Shown here: positions 43,769-56,707 of the stretch, in pieces
Layout of the letters: every line of letters starts with the position of its first letter
How positions within the stretch are numbered: position 1 is the first letter of the stretch
Made by a program: the position numbers and the translations under genes
Origin: Coptis chinensis
Lineage: Eukaryota > Streptophyta > Magnoliopsida > Ranunculales > Ranunculaceae
DNA: 64,000 bases
Assembly: GCA_015680905.1 (NCBI GenBank)
Contig: CM027379.1
Span: 98,135,001 to 98,199,000 of the forward strand
Reading direction: 5' to 3'
Notes under the pieces: model-generated
Seen by the model: only the letters and a program-made list of their open reading frames with translations
The model's database searches: none
Told to the model about the DNA's origin: nothing

Positions 43769-44529
43769 AAAACTCTAATATCTCACCTTTTAGCTGAGCT
43801 TATAAACCCTTTTTTTAGTAGTGTATTTGATGCCTTACTTTCTTATTGTTTTATTCTTGAAGGAGAAAATGGATATTTAGTCCAAACTTGCAGATGCTTT
43901 TGATAGTGAGATGTTTGAATGGACACAAAGACAATGCTCTCCTGAACTTTGTTCTACACTTGTAAAAAATAAGGTATTTTATTCAAACTAGGTATTTTAT
44001 TCAAACTGCCGATACTTTTTCCTCCATTATTAAATTATTGTTCATCTGCTAAAGAATTGAGTTGTTTGTTTCCATAGTATTTAAACCGGTACATGATTGA
44101 AATGCAGGTTTCATCTCGAAATGAGTTCGAAAATGTTCAAGAGAATAATGAGGTGGGTTCCACAGATTTTTACTCCTAGCAGAGAGGAGCCTATTTCGCA
44201 TTTACACAAAAAGTATAAATCACAAACAAGATAATGAGAGCACAGAGATAGATTCTTTTGCAAGTAGTTTACTTTGTGGATGAATAAAATACACTAGAAG
44301 TATTCTTTGTTAAATTATTTGAATGGTAGAGTTGGTGTAATTTGTGGAAATATAAGTGGTTTTATATTGTTATTACTTGGTTGATTTTTTATTTATTTTT
44401 TTATAAAAGTTATGTGTTTAGTAAGATTTGGTAGAGTGTACAGTGGATGCCAACCCAAAGTCACATGGAGTACTAACTTTTTCTTGTAGGGGTGCAAGTA
44501 TCCCCAAAATTAAAATTGATTTTTTAAAA

Positions 44530-44812
44530 ATATATCGACCATTAGTAACGGATATTTCCGTTACAAACAATAGTTAAGTAAATAACATGTCCATTACTAA
44601 CAGATATATCCGTTTGAAATGACAAATTTAATTTGCCACCAACAGTTGGTTATTTGTTACAAAGAATTTTAGTAACAGATATAACCGTTACTAAAATTAT
44701 TATTAGTAACGGTTATATCCGTTACTAAATTTGGCCTAAGTGAGAGTGACTCCCCATAGCTAACGGATATAACCGTTAGTAAAAATATAAGTAACGGATA
44801 TAACTGTTAGTA
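44530..44812. repeat. CACTA subterminal repeats (palindromic GTAACGGATATATCCGTTAC family)
   Basis: At least seven copies of GTAACGGATAT or its complement, several forming near-palindromes such as TAGTAACGGTTATATCCGTT. The matching set at the other end lies at about 41640-41720. Such arrays are the transposase-binding sites in En/Spm-type elements. Confidence 0.8.
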
Positions 44813-45023
44813 AACGCCTTTTCTGGTGTAGTGAGATCTTTGTAGATCTTTGTAACGACGTATGAGAAAGGAGAAGAACAATATGTAACAAATGGTTTCA
44901 AGTTGTGCCAAATTGATCTTGTTCTTCAAGGCTTGACTATCTTATTACCTCAAAAAGTGAGTTGGATTATACTTAAATAGCCTTTACCCCAAAAAGAAAA
45001 TGACCACCATGGACAGGATCACA

Positions 45024-45101
45024 AGACCTTGGTGGATTCGAACCACCATCCCTTGAGATGTATTTCCATAATCAAGTGCTCTTCCATTGAGCTAAAGTTC
45101 C
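45024..45101 (-). tRNA. tRNA-like sequence (probably a pseudo-tRNA) with a 15-nt anticodon loop
   Basis: Folds by eye as acceptor GGAACTT/AAGGTCT (one mismatch), D arm GCTC-AATGGAA-GAGC, anticodon stem CTTGA/TCAAG enclosing TTATGGAAATACATC, and T arm GGTGG-TTCGAAT-CCACC. The internal promoter boxes TAGCTCAATGG and GGTTCGAATCC are present. The oversized anticodon loop prevents naming an amino acid. It could be a decayed tRNA, an organelle-derived insertion or a SINE head. Confidence 0.5.
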
Positions 45102-46293
45102 ACTTTAAGATAGCAAAGTTAAGAAAAGTATTACTCGGCTAATTCACGACAACAATATATAGATTAAGAACCCCAACAAACCAAAACTATATAAACACAG
45201 CATTGCACTTATTTACTTTGTTTTAAAAGGAAATAAAGAAAGGAAAAACTTGTTTTTTTATCTTAATTTTTTAGACATGGATGCTAGCTTCAGTTGTGGC
45301 ATGTGGAGAAATATATATAGTGAATTCAAATACACGTGTAAACTAAAACAACTAAGAATAAGAAAATGCGGCCATTTGCTAAGCAACCTTATTGCATGAG
45401 ATGTCACCAAGATTCAGTTTATCTTAGCAATAAAATTCACGTGATCATAATTTCAATCTCAACCAATTATGAAAATTAGATAGAAGACATAGGTTATGTA
45501 AGAGCAATTGCTAAACTTACCAAATATAAACTGAAGTAATAGGATTTTAATTAAAAACGAATATTGAGAAAGATCTAACCATTAACATTGTTACATTGAT
45601 ATAACCATATAAGTATTGCATGTAATGAAAACCAAAAGAAATATATTCAAAGCTAAAGAGAAATAGGGAATTTGCAATTCACTCCCAAAATTTATATACA
45701 ACGCTCAATAATAAAAGGAGAATAAAATGGAAATTGTAAATGGAGTGATTTAACTGCTACTTTGTAGGATTACCTTCAAAGGAATCCATATTCGGAATTA
45801 TTGAGAGTTTTTTGCCCAATCACAACAGCTAAATCCACTATTGAGTTTCATGACAATACATATAAATATCTAGTTTCATTATTTCTAGTAATTCTGCAAC
45901 AAAAACGAAGGCAAGCAAAGGGGGGAAAAATAGTTGTGGAACCCCTAACCTCAAAAAGAAATCAGGGGTTTTCACAGAAATTGAGTATTAGTACCTTTTA
46001 AAACTTTTTAAGAGATTGAGAAGTTGAGGATGCTAGAATTACTTGAGCTATAAGTGACCCAACATAACATTCCTAAACAAAATCAACATAGCACCGAATT
46101 CTCAAATTTTTATTAGATAAATCAGATCTATCTAAATGTTTCATTTTCCATTCATTTCTAAAAACCCAAATAAATCCTAAAAGTTCAATTCCATAAAGTT
46201 CAATCAATTCCAATGCTAAAAATACACGTTAATGAAGCTGGAGAATGTGTATACCCTAATTAAGCATGTTGGTTTAATTACAAAAAATATATT
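45102..46293. other. AT-rich intergenic DNA
   Basis: No gene, RNA or complete transposon recognised. Confidence 0.5.
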
Positions 46294-46518
46294 TTAGAGA
46301 GAAAGAAGAAGACGCATACCTTGATTTAGAACAGTAGTGAGAACTGCTCCAAATGGATACACATCATTATGTGTATTTGTTTTTCCAGTTCTAGCAAATT
46401 CTTCTCTGATATAATCGAGAGTACCTCCATGGCAAAAAGTTTGAGGATCACCTCCATGATCACATAATTTAGCAAGGCTAAAGTCCCCTAACTTCGCATT
46501 TATTTCAGAGTGTGACAA
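46294..46518 (-). pseudogene. Kinase-domain fragment of an L-type lectin receptor kinase
   Basis: The minus strand reads EINAKLGDFSLAKLCDHG, GDPQTFCHGGTLDYI and EEFARTGKTNTHNDVYPFGA. This aligns with the LecRK segment from the DFG motif (here DFS) through the activation loop to the subdomain IX D-V-x-x-F-G. DFG has become DFS, the APE-like motif is REE, and nothing upstream (HRD loop, lectin domain) is found, so it is an isolated decayed exon fragment. There is no initiator ATG. Confidence 0.8.
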
Positions 46519-49500
46519 TTAAAAACTATTTTCAGTTCACAAAATTATATAAGCATTGAGTGAAATTACAGTTGATCCATCGACTCTACAGTAAAAGCTT
46601 AGATATCAGGAAGTTACATAACTATAATCCTCTTTTTTGTCGTAGAGTAATAAAGTTTAGCTTTCTTCTAGTTTCTTTCAAGAAAAAAAGAAAATGTCTC
46701 TGTTGCTTACGTGTATCAAAAGTCTAAAGTGCCTCAAAAGTCTAAACTACTAAAACCAATTGCTACTGTGTATATAACCATGTTATATATATGTTGCTTG
46801 CACATGAAATATTTGCATATAAGTCAATTTTTCGAACAAAAATATATGCATATGCTTGAATTTAATAGCGACACATACACAATTACACCAATGCTTAATA
46901 AAATCAAGGATTTTGTATTGAGTTAAGGGTTTTAGGTGGAAATTGAAAAATAATGACATACCTCAGCTTCATCTTTGATTTCTTTGATTTTTTGCATATC
47001 ATTCAACATATATATTTTTTTTTCCTGAAAATAAGCTAGGGTTAGGCATACCCTTACCTGTATTACTCAAAAACTATAGTTTGTTGTACAACTTGCCAGA
47101 GGCATCTTCCTCCACTATTACATTCAACTGTCTCGAGTACATATATTTTAAGTCGGCATATTTGAAGCTTAAATGGATTTTTGATATTGTGAGAGTTCAT
47201 GGAGATTTTATGGTTCAAGGGGAGTGATCTAAGAATTGCAGAGAGATCTCAGACCAATGAAACAAAATCGATTTTGGTGCCTTGGAGATGACTAACGTAG
47301 AGAGGAGATGAGTAAACCCAAAAGATATCTTCGGTAAATCTTGTGATTCTTTTCGACTTTAATAGTCTAACTAATATTCTCTCCCGCTTCATCGGTATAT
47401 CAAGAAGTAAGTTCTCTAGGCAAGCTTTTAATTTTCTCCTGATTTTTCGTGAGTAAAATTTGATATGGACACCTTGAGCTGAGAGAGCTGAAAAGGGAAG
47501 CTAGGCGAGGTGCTTCCAACTTATGACCCCTAGGAATCCAACTCACGTCCCAAGAGGGTCTAGAACATAAGATAAACAATACAATACTATATGTAGCAAT
47601 TCAAAGTTCGAAAAAAGTTAATTACAAAGAAAGTCATACCTGATTTTAGTGTTAAGTTGCTCCTCCTTCTCATATACATATAACACGGTGACAACTAAAA
47701 GTGCATATTAATGTCCCAAATCCTTGATTAGTTCATATTACAGATTAATTATAATCATCAGCCTAATAAAAACAAATAGTAGAAAATTAATTGTACATAC
47801 GTGCCCATGCATTTACATAATAATCAACCAGGTTCTGAAAATTAGTAATGACAATATATAAGTGCTAGAAAGTCTTTGAGCCCTACTAACATAGGTTGGA
47901 GGCAAATCGTCCCACAAATAAATTTTAAAAAATTAATAGCTTCTTGAATCTGCAACATGTTAGGCTTAAACTAAGTTAAATAAGGATTAGTATAGTACTG
48001 GATCAATGACAACACATATCTGATAAAGTTTGGTTATCAAAATGGATATCTAACCAAAACTTCAATATAAGTATAATAATATTTTCCTAATCCAAGTTCA
48101 TGTTTATGTTCTTTATTGTCATTATCTTTGAAAAACTCAAAGGCATATACATATATGGTTTTCAAAATTTTCCTATACATTATGTAACTTATTAAAAGCC
48201 TTTTATTCCGTTGTATACAATGGTGAGAGAGGGAGTCATCCATAGATAGATTGGATTTTCCAAAAGGAAGCATCGAAATTAGATACAATATATGTTTAGA
48301 AGAAAAATGAATGCATAAATTAATAATAGAGAGAAGTTGAAAACAACAATAATAAAAAAAAACAAAAGGAAAAACTATACCTGATTTAGTGTAAACGGAG
48401 CGGCAGAACTGGCTAGAGTGTCGAGAAACCAAAAAGTATAAGAGAAAGCTGCGAAAAGTGTATAGTGGGCCTAACACGGATATGTGTGATGGTCAGATGT
48501 ACACAAACTTTAGGTGTGATTACATGGAATAAGAAGCTGAAAAACAAATTGTACAATTTATCAAAAACTAAGGAATTCGATTGTAATTCAACTTAATCTA
48601 GTAAATTCATGGCGGACTAAATTAAAGTTAAGTTTGCAGTAAAAACGAATTTAAGTGCTTATATTGAAAAGGACAACAGTGACCAAGGAAGCGGTGAATG
48701 CAGTAGATGTGAAATCTTCAATCTTCTGCAAACAATTCAAAGAAAAGTTTTAGATTCAGATAGTTGTCTTCAAGCAAGAGGCTGAAACATAGCTAACACA
48801 ATTTGTTGTTGGCTTAAAGACTATCAGATCGAGCTTATCTCTAATTTCCCAATAAAGCATGTATGTCGAGTGGAACCTAAACTTTGATAGAGAACCATAT
48901 CCGTTAGAGAAGCGTATAACACAAAGGTAAGAACCCAATATCAGCCTATATATCAGAATATCAGTGTCTACTCATCCAGTTATGCTTTAAAGAAGAAAAG
49001 CTTAACAACTCAAACTATTAGGGCATGAGGCAAATTGCTTCCATTTACGTTGGATGTACGTCAAACATATCTACATTGGTAAGAAATTCAGCTCTTAGTA
49101 CCTCATCCTCAAGTTTTCTTAGTAAGGGAAAACACGTTGTGTTACACATAGACTCTAACACAGACCAATGAGAACCAACCCATAGGCCTTGTGTAAGCTA
49201 CAGTTAGTGAGTGAAACCAAAGATAAATTACTGTGTATATACCTTTTACATTTTGTGTTTCTCATGCATCATGGGTTCACCGTTCACGAATTAAAATTTC
49301 CAACATCGTACATTCCATTTCATTATGTTCAAGCAATACCTTGTGCTAATGGTTAATTTTCTACACGTCCCAGTTTTTTAGTAGTTGATACTATTTTTTA
49401 TTATGGCATAGGAGCATATCAAGATTGAAATAAAAGATGTTTACCTTCGAAGAAGAAGAAAACCAATTAGTTTGCCTTTGCAAAAAGAAACCTGAATCTG

Positions 49501-52500
49501 AGAAGCGACGGTGAGTTGCTCTAGAAATTGCTTCAGTCTTCTTGTACATACTTGAACGGCTTGACTTGTACTTGAAGTGGACAGAGCAAGCAACCTGAAA
49601 CAAACACCAAAATAAGATATCATCTTCTTCCAAAACTATTTGTAAAAGAGAATATAAATAAGACATTCCACTACGTTAAGCAAAACTTAAAGAGATGCAA
49701 AAAAAATTATATTATAAGGCAAACCCATAGTTTATTCAAAGCATCTGAATCTAGTATCCCATTCTTAAAAGTGGTGACCATCCATATTGATTGTTGTAAG
49801 GTTCCAAACCTTTACAATAACTTGCACGATAAAGAACCACACTTTTTGGTGCCATTCTTGGTAGCAAGACTTTGAACAAAGTAGGATATTCTGAGACAGA
49901 GCATTACACAGAGATATGATTTCCTCAAAGTTGACTCTACTTGTTCCAAATTGTAATTCAAGTGATTACAACGATATCAAACAAATATAACATAATTAAT
50001 TGCAGGACCTGGTTCCTGCATGCATTTGCACAGTAAAAAAAAATCTCGAAACAACCCTAAGAAAGAAATCTAATAATAACATATAATGGTGCGTAGTTAA
50101 TTACGTCATTACTCACAAAAAGGAAGAGTTGATTTCGACATTATTCAGCTTCTCAAATTTAAAAAAAAAATGTGGCTCTTAAGTTTTATACAATACCTGC
50201 TTGTATGACTTATTTTTTTAGGTGGACGTCTCACTTAAAACCATATAAAATTAGTATTTTGAATGCAACTTACAAACATGAATTCAGTTACATTTGGCTT
50301 GTAAATATTGGAATATTGTGTACATCACAGCTTCTCATATCGTGTACAAATTGCAAAGAATAAAATAAGATTGATTATTCACATTGATTATAATTATTAG
50401 GGCGATCAAAACAGAACCAATTAGGCATATCATGTTAGACCGAAAAAAAAAACATGTCGGTTACATATTTAATATAGGCATATTGAATGAGCTTTGGTTC
50501 TCCTGGATCACATTAGATTCAAAATTCTCAAACAGGTAATCTCTATTACACTATGCATTCACTACTAAATACATATCATGAGGAAACATTCTTTCCTTCT
50601 GTACTAGACACCTATCTTTAAAAACTTAAATACATTGTTTGCGTTGCTGCCCAGGTTCAAACCTAATGGAAAACAAAATACTAAAAGTTCAAAACATTTG
50701 TTCAACAGGTCAAAAGTTTCAACACTCGACTGGTATAGATTGATGACAAACGGGAGGGGTAGCATGCTCGTCAAATTAATTTACTTAAAATACTACGTAT
50801 ACTTGCAGATTGAGATTTTGAATGATAGACTCCAGTGGCTGAGTGCGGTGAATTAACAAATGATAAATTGTTTTGCGAAAGTAGAACATATTGATTAAAA
50901 TCAGTGTAAAGAAAATAAACTGGTGCAGTTTTAATAATTGTTGAATCACAGTGTTCAAGACATAAATGATAACTTACCATATTTCTGAGATTGAACACGA
51001 TAAAATTAGTGTTGGAAACCCTTCGATTGCAGAGATCTCAAATTCTATTTTTGGAAATATATAACGAATATGAGAAACTAATCTTCATCATCAGAAGTTC
51101 AGAACCAACCCCAAAAAATAAAAATCAACACTCCTAATAGAACAACTTCATTCAAAATAATATTAATAATAAAATAACTTCATTTTACCTCGCGATCATG
51201 GAAGTTGTATTGAGGATACAGATGTAGTCCTTTGAAGATTACGTCATATTGAAGTAAAATTTAAATATATAAGCACATAGATTGTTACATTTAGGACCTG
51301 AAGGAAAAAAAGTAAATAGATAAAGGCACCCGTATCACCATTTATCTATTTATTTCGTCTTGTTACCATTTGTTTAAATAATAACAAACCTCATGTGAAA
51401 ATTTGTTGAATGGCCATGCAATAAATACAATGTATTTGAGTTGAACCAATAAAGACGAAGCACAAAACCATGTTGTACGTAAAAACATTGAACAATATAC
51501 ATACAAATTGCCTATGCTCTAATTCTAGAAGTAATAGCAGTTTAATCTAGTAACTGATTTTCCTTACCAAAGTACAATAACCAGTTTCTACTATGACCAA
51601 TCATTGGAGAGTTCAATTGATCCAATTGTGATTGCCTTAGATAACCCGAATCGCAAGTCCAATCTTATTTTTATTGAGTGAGACTGCAATAAAAATCTGA
51701 TTAATCAGTTCAATACAAATACAAACTAAAATAAATTTAAAAATAAATAATTCTCGACATAAGAAGAGGAGGATTGAGAGAACGCATATATGAGTATGTG
51801 ACTAAGAACACTTGTTATTTAGAAGAGAGACTTGAAGATGAACACTCGTAAGTCGTAAGGAGAGGGGTAGTATTGTATCATCAGAGTGGAGTTGGGGTTT
51901 GAACTTTGAAGATTGAGTCATCGCCGCGTTCTTCTTCGTGAGAGAGAAATATGGGTTTGTAGTTTTTGCCGTATTCATAATGTATGAACTCAACCTATGT
52001 TCAAGAGCTTGAACAATGAAAGACTTGATTTTAGAGTTCGATCTGGGTTTCATCATTGTCGACAGAAAAAAGGGAGTGTTTTCATTTCCTTTGTTTGCTG
52101 ATCGAATCCCATCTTTCTTAGGTCGATATTTTGCATTTGTTTTGGCTTTTCATTAGCCTAAAAGTTCAAGAGTAGGCCCGCTCCCCCTTTCCATTTAATC
52201 ACTGACAAAACCTACCTTTCAATTCGACTTAACGAAACGACTTCGACTTTAGAACAATCAATCGAACGACCAAGGTAAGGACCTGTTCATAATCCCTATT
52301 CAAATTGCTTGCTTGACTGGTGGGTTTTTGCATGTTGTTCTAGTCATTGTGGCTCTTGCTTGAGCCAGGAAGTACAGAAGACACAGAAGTGAAAAGTGTT
52401 TAGATTATAGAGACTGGTCCTGATTTTTAGGAAACACAATTAATTGGGACTCTTAGTTTCGGCAGTTTTTTTTCCTATTTTTTCTTAATCCCCCTATTGA

Positions 52501-53836
52501 CGTGGACAACCCCAATGAGCCCGAAAAGGGGATGCTATTATATATATATAAAGATTAAAAATTATATAAAATTTAGTGAAAAATCGTGCTTCTTAAATTT
52601 TCAAAATTAGATAGAAAAAAAATTGAAAAATGGTCCTTTGAGTTATTTGATTTTTAATTACTTCATTTAAAATATAAAAAAAAATTGCGATAAAGTATAT
52701 ATTTCTAGAACACTATAAATATAAAATAGCTTTTAAGCAATGTTTAAATGGCCTCTAAATTTCTTTTAAGTCCCATATAAATGAATTGATCTTGAAAATT
52801 TTACTAAGAGTACAGTAGGACGTATTTTTGTTTTTCGATATAAGATATAGTAGCAAGTGTGATTTTATTTGAAGCTTAAAAATATGAAGATATCATACAT
52901 ACACAAACTAGATTTTTTTCATTTTTTTTTCCCGATAATTACACAAGCTAGATATTGCCTGCAATATTGTGGGAGTAAAATTAGTAAATCGATAAAGCTT
53001 ATTCAATACGATATCTCTCACTTACTCACGCTTACACATAAACAAAAAAAAATAAAAACGATGAAAAATATGAGAGAAATACTAAAATAAATATTGTAGA
53101 AAGTTTACCATCAATGACCGATGAAAAAAATATAACACCCCAAAAATCACATAGAAAGTGGAAAAATCTTCAATTCTCAGGGGAAAAAAAAAATGTGAGA
53201 CGATTCTTTGTACAAGTTCATCATTGCTTCATTGATTTTAATATTGATCTAAAAGACTCATTCACCAGATTTTTAATCACTTTTGGAGTAAATCAATTCT
53301 ATGCGATTTAAAGTGTAATGACACTTCCAAGTGCAGATGTCATATTGAATCATTGTTTTTTTCATGAATTTGTTATCTTTAATATGTTTGATCATTTTTA
53401 TTTTATTTATTTCCTTCTTTTCCATTTGAAGTTTATGAGGTTGCTTATGCGACATCCCTATGGTTATTGTTCTTTTTTTAATTGTTAAGTTTTAAGTTTT
53501 GATTGTTTGGAATTTGGATTGTGTATTGTTTTACATTAAATATTGAGTTCTTAATAGTTATTTGTTATGGCTCCTGCTTAGTATATAATATTTGTATTGT
53601 TTTGTTCCTATTAGTATACAATGGTTGTTAGGGTTTGAGGATGTGATTTATCGATCACTTTTAGTCTATATTGAAAAAATCAATAATGGGTACTAGCTAG
53701 TCGGTGTTAGTTTTATTGGGATGTTTTTTTCGAAATTTATGTCATGTCAAATTGTCAATTGATTGAAGTTGTTAAATGCATTTTAAGTGGCTTGAAGTAT
53801 AAAGGACCTAGTTATGTCTGAAGTATGGAGGATTAC
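46519..53836. other. Gene-poor AT-rich region, no gene supported
   Basis: Only scattered short frames without family resemblance. Local features: a hairpin TTGTAAGGTT/AACCTTTACAA at about 49794-49818; a minus-strand frame of 84 codons at 52056-51802 that resembles nothing I know; and very AT-rich DNA from 52540 on. A spliced non-coding transcript cannot be excluded. Confidence 0.5.
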
Positions 53837-53865
53837 TGTTCCGGCCCCCACAAATGTGGCCCAAT

Positions 53866-54130
53866 ATAAGCCCAACTATAAACAAGCCCACGCTCAGAGC
53901 CCAACTATAAACAAGCCCACACTCAGAGCCCATGCTCAGAGCCCAACTATAAACAAGCCCACGCTCAGGGTCCAACTATAAACAAGCCCACGCTCAGAGC
54001 CCAACTATAAACAAGCCTACGCTCAGAGCCCATGCTCAGAGCTTAACTATAAACAAGCACACGCTCAGAGCCTAACTATAAACAAGCCCACGCTCAGAGC
54101 CCATGCTCAGAGCTTATCTATGAAAAAAGC
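53866..54130 (+). repeat. Tandem array A in the 5' LTR, unit about 30 bp
   Basis: About eight copies of CCCAACTATAAACAAGCCCA followed by CGCTCAGAG, some with a 13-bp half unit CCCATGCTCAGAG inserted. Confidence 0.9.
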
Positions 54131-54149
54131 CCATGCTTTGAAAGCCTAC

Positions 54150-54760
54150 ATTCCACGGTGACGGTTCTCCCGCCAGTTCTCGACTTCATTCCACGAGTTG
54201 GCGGATGTCGGCGGTTCTCGACTTCAATCCACGAATCGGCGGTTTTCCGGCCAGATTCTCAACTTCAATCCATCGGCCCGCGGTTCTCCCGCCCGATTCT
54301 CAACTTCATCCCACGGTGGCCAGTTCTCCCGCCGGTTCTCAACTTCATCCCACGGTGGCGATTCTCCCGCCCGATACTCAACTTCATTCCACGGTAGCCG
54401 GATGTTCCGCCCGGTTCTCAACTTCAATCCACGGCCCGACAGTTCTCCGCCCGATTCTCAACTTCATCCCACGGTGGCCAGTTCTCCCGCCCGGTTCTCG
54501 ACTTCATCCCTACGGTGACCGGATGTCCCCGGTTCTCAAACTTCATCCCAGTTGGCGGATGTCGCCCAGTTCTCCAACTTCATCCCACGAAATGAGTTCT
54601 CCGCCCACTTCTCCAACTTCATTCCACGGTGACATATGTCCCCCAGTTCTCCACTTCATCCCACGAAATGACGGTTTTCCGACAGCTCTACAACTTCATC
54701 CCATGATTGGGCCGATTCTCCGCCAGATTCTCGACTTCTTCCCACGATTGGAATATTGGA
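54150..54760 (+). repeat. Tandem array B in the 5' LTR, unit about 42 bp
   Basis: About fourteen diverged copies built from TTCTCAACTTCATCCCACGG and a variable GC-rich part with TTCTCCCGCCCG. It gives overlapping open frames in several phases that look like proteins but are repeat artefacts. Confidence 0.85.
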
Positions 54761-54992
54761 GAACGAGGAAAGTAACTATCACCAATGCTACCTATAAAAT
54801 CCAACCTTCGTCATTTTTTTTTCGAACTACATGATCGAGACTTGATCCCAAGCAATATCTTTGGAGTGCGTAGGCAACTTCAAAACCGAAGTCGATCTCA
54901 TCTTTCCCCGATCACCATCTCCTTCACCATCTCCAAAAACATTACTCCAACCCACCACCGTGGTGTTTTTGGCAAATCTTCTTTGAAACATA

Positions 54993-55008
54993 TTTGGCGC
55001 CGTCTATG
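54993..55008 (+). other. Primer-binding site
   Basis: TTTGGCGCCGTCTATG, one base from the TTTGGCGCCGTCTGTG seen at this place in many Tat and Athila elements. It anchors the 5' LTR end. Confidence 0.75.
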
Positions 55009-55043
55009 CTCCTACCCTCAACCACAAAACAAAAGTTACGTCA

Positions 55044-56060
55044 ATGGCTTCCGAAAAACAAACAACGGTGAAAGTATCTCTTTTACGCTGGTTCGGCATT
55101 CACCTTCTGATGCGAATTCATTTTCCAAGTCCGATGGTCCTCGGCCATCTGCGGATCGAGAGAGTGGGTATTCACGTGCGGATCCATCAACTTCGGGTAG
55201 GCCGTGTCTCCGACAATTGGAGAGCAAGAATAACAATCGAAGAAGAAGCGGCTTGCGTCGGCTTCGAAGATGATTCAGCTCCACGGCAAAAAGTGTTTGG
55301 GATCGTTTGAACATCAAGCATCTCTGTCAAAGACTCAGTACAAACTCCCCGCGCAAGAGAAACCGCGGCGAGTCACTTACGAAAGGCTTCGCAAGAAACA
55401 AAATGTGCAACGCCGAAAGCCTACACTTTCGATGTAATCGTAGCGAATCCACAAACTCCTCTGCGACCTTGATCGCGAGACCACCTGTGAGGGATCACCA
55501 ACTCACAAAGATCTCATGACAAAACCGGTTTTGCCGATTCGAACCGTGCTAAGAGAGATTGGCAAAATATCCATATAGGTCGGCAAGATAGACTACCCAA
55601 CCAACGAAAAACCAATGAAGTTCCTACCCCAAACTCTAGGAGGGTAGGCAAGCTAGTCTGCAAGTCCTCGTCGCTTGATAGCAATATCGCCGATCTCAAC
55701 AAAGACACTATTCACCGGCGGTTCGGTTCCACAAACCTAATCGCTCAAGTTGTAGTCCTAATCCAAGAGCTCATTGTCGGCCAAAGTATGTTGACAATGG
55801 TAGCGATGGAGATGGAGACTCACTTGCAACAGGTCAAGAAAATGGTTCTGACAGTCCAGCACTCCGTCCGTATTCTCCCGATGTTCACCATAGGAGAAGA
55901 AGGAACCGATCTCCACTACTGGCTCGGTCACCTTCACCTGCATGGACGGGTCGACGGGAACTCACTCCCCCTCCTCCGAAGAAATCTTGGCCAAAACGTC
56001 CACAGTTCGGTCGGGACCATCGTCGAGAGAATGTTCCATTTTCTGAACGACGTCTCCATG
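55044..56060 (+). pseudogene. Leader and N-terminal gag region, frame broken
   Basis: Starts with ATGGCTTCCG at 55044. Afterwards arginine- and proline-rich frames continue in changing phases with no long open frame. It leads directly into the recognisable gag domain. Confidence 0.5.
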
Positions 56061-56062
56061 AG

Positions 56063-56707
56063 ATGATACTGAAGGCTGTTAATGATAAGGAGTCACGAGA
56101 AAACAAAATTCGAAATCTCGCTATAGAAAGTGGTATCGATTCTCCCTTCTCTCTCCGAATCCAAACAACCGTTCATCACAAGGACTTCAAGCAGCCAGAA
56201 TTCGAAAAGTATGATGAGATTGATGGAGATCCTTTGATGCATCTTGTTAATTATAGAAACAAGATGATCTTATGGACTTTCAACGATTCTCTTCTTTGCA
56301 AGTTATTCCCGTCCACACTCATTGGAATTGAGTCGATGAGATGGTTTAACATACTTCCAGAAAGATCCATTCACAATTTTACTGATCTGGCTTACAAGTT
56401 TGCCGAGCATTTTCGTCACAATTGGAAAGAACCGAAACATATTGATTCTCTATTCAGTATTAAACAACAAAAAGAAGAAAAGCTCAGTAAGTTTGTTGCG
56501 AGATTTCGGAAAGCGGCTGTTGAAATCCCAGATGCATATGATATTCTTGTTATTTATGCCTTCAAGGAAGGCATTAATTATGATAGGGACGGCATTTACA
56601 ACTCTATTGTAAAAGACGTCCCAACAACTCGTTATGAACTTTTTTCTCGAACTCAACAGTTTATTCGAGTTGAAGATGATGCATCGGCGCGGGTTCCGCA
56701 GAGATAG
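56063..56707 (+). CDS. Retrotransposon gag domain
   Basis: An open frame of 214 codons with the plant gypsy gag pattern: DGDPLMHLVNYRNKM, the C-K-L-F-P-S-T-L block, MRWFNILPERSI and KFAEHFRHNW, followed by KQQKEEKLSKFVARFR. A zinc-knuckle-like FH-x5-GH-x5-C stretch (NFHDDFGHETEQC) lies at about 56958-57020 in a different frame, so gag is frameshifted after this block. Confidence 0.85.
   Translation: MILKAVNDKESRENKIRNLAIESGIDSPFSLRIQTTVHHKDFKQPEFEKYDEIDGDPLMHLVNYRNKMILWTFNDSLLCKLFPSTLIGIESMRWFNILPERSIHNFTDLAYKFAEHFRHNWKEPKHIDSLFSIKQQKEEKLSKFVARFRKAAVEIPDAYDILVIYAFKEGINYDRDGIYNSIVKDVPTTRYELFSRTQQFIRVEDDASARVPQR

Larger units (their letters stand above)
41605..44833. mobile_element. CACTA (En/Spm-type) non-autonomous element, 3229 bp
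   Basis: Begins CACTACACCAAAA and ends TTTTCTGGTGTAGTG, with a perfect 3-bp duplication AGA at 41602-41604 and 44834-44836, both diagnostic of CACTA elements. Subterminal regions on both sides are packed with GTAACGGATAT and ATATCCGTTAC words. I find no TNPA- or TNPD-like transposase, so the copy is non-autonomous and seems to carry filler including a captured exon. Confidence 0.9.
53837..54990 (+). repeat. Inferred 5' LTR
   Basis: Placed from TGTTCCGG to GAAACA just before the primer-binding site. Only the right boundary is well fixed; the second LTR needed to prove the limits lies outside the window. Confidence 0.5.

Noticed and set aside
48037-48477. 146-codon minus-strand open frame
   Set aside because: Hydrophobic, AT-driven composition, no family resemblance, no partner exons.
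51802-52056. 84-codon minus-strand frame (starts MMKPRSNSKIKS)
   Set aside because: Could be a first exon, but no downstream exon or known family was found; kept only as a note in the region entry.
54198-54834. Long overlapping open frames rich in Pro, Arg, Phe and Ser
   Set aside because: They are translations of tandem array B in several phases at once, with no codon or domain evidence.
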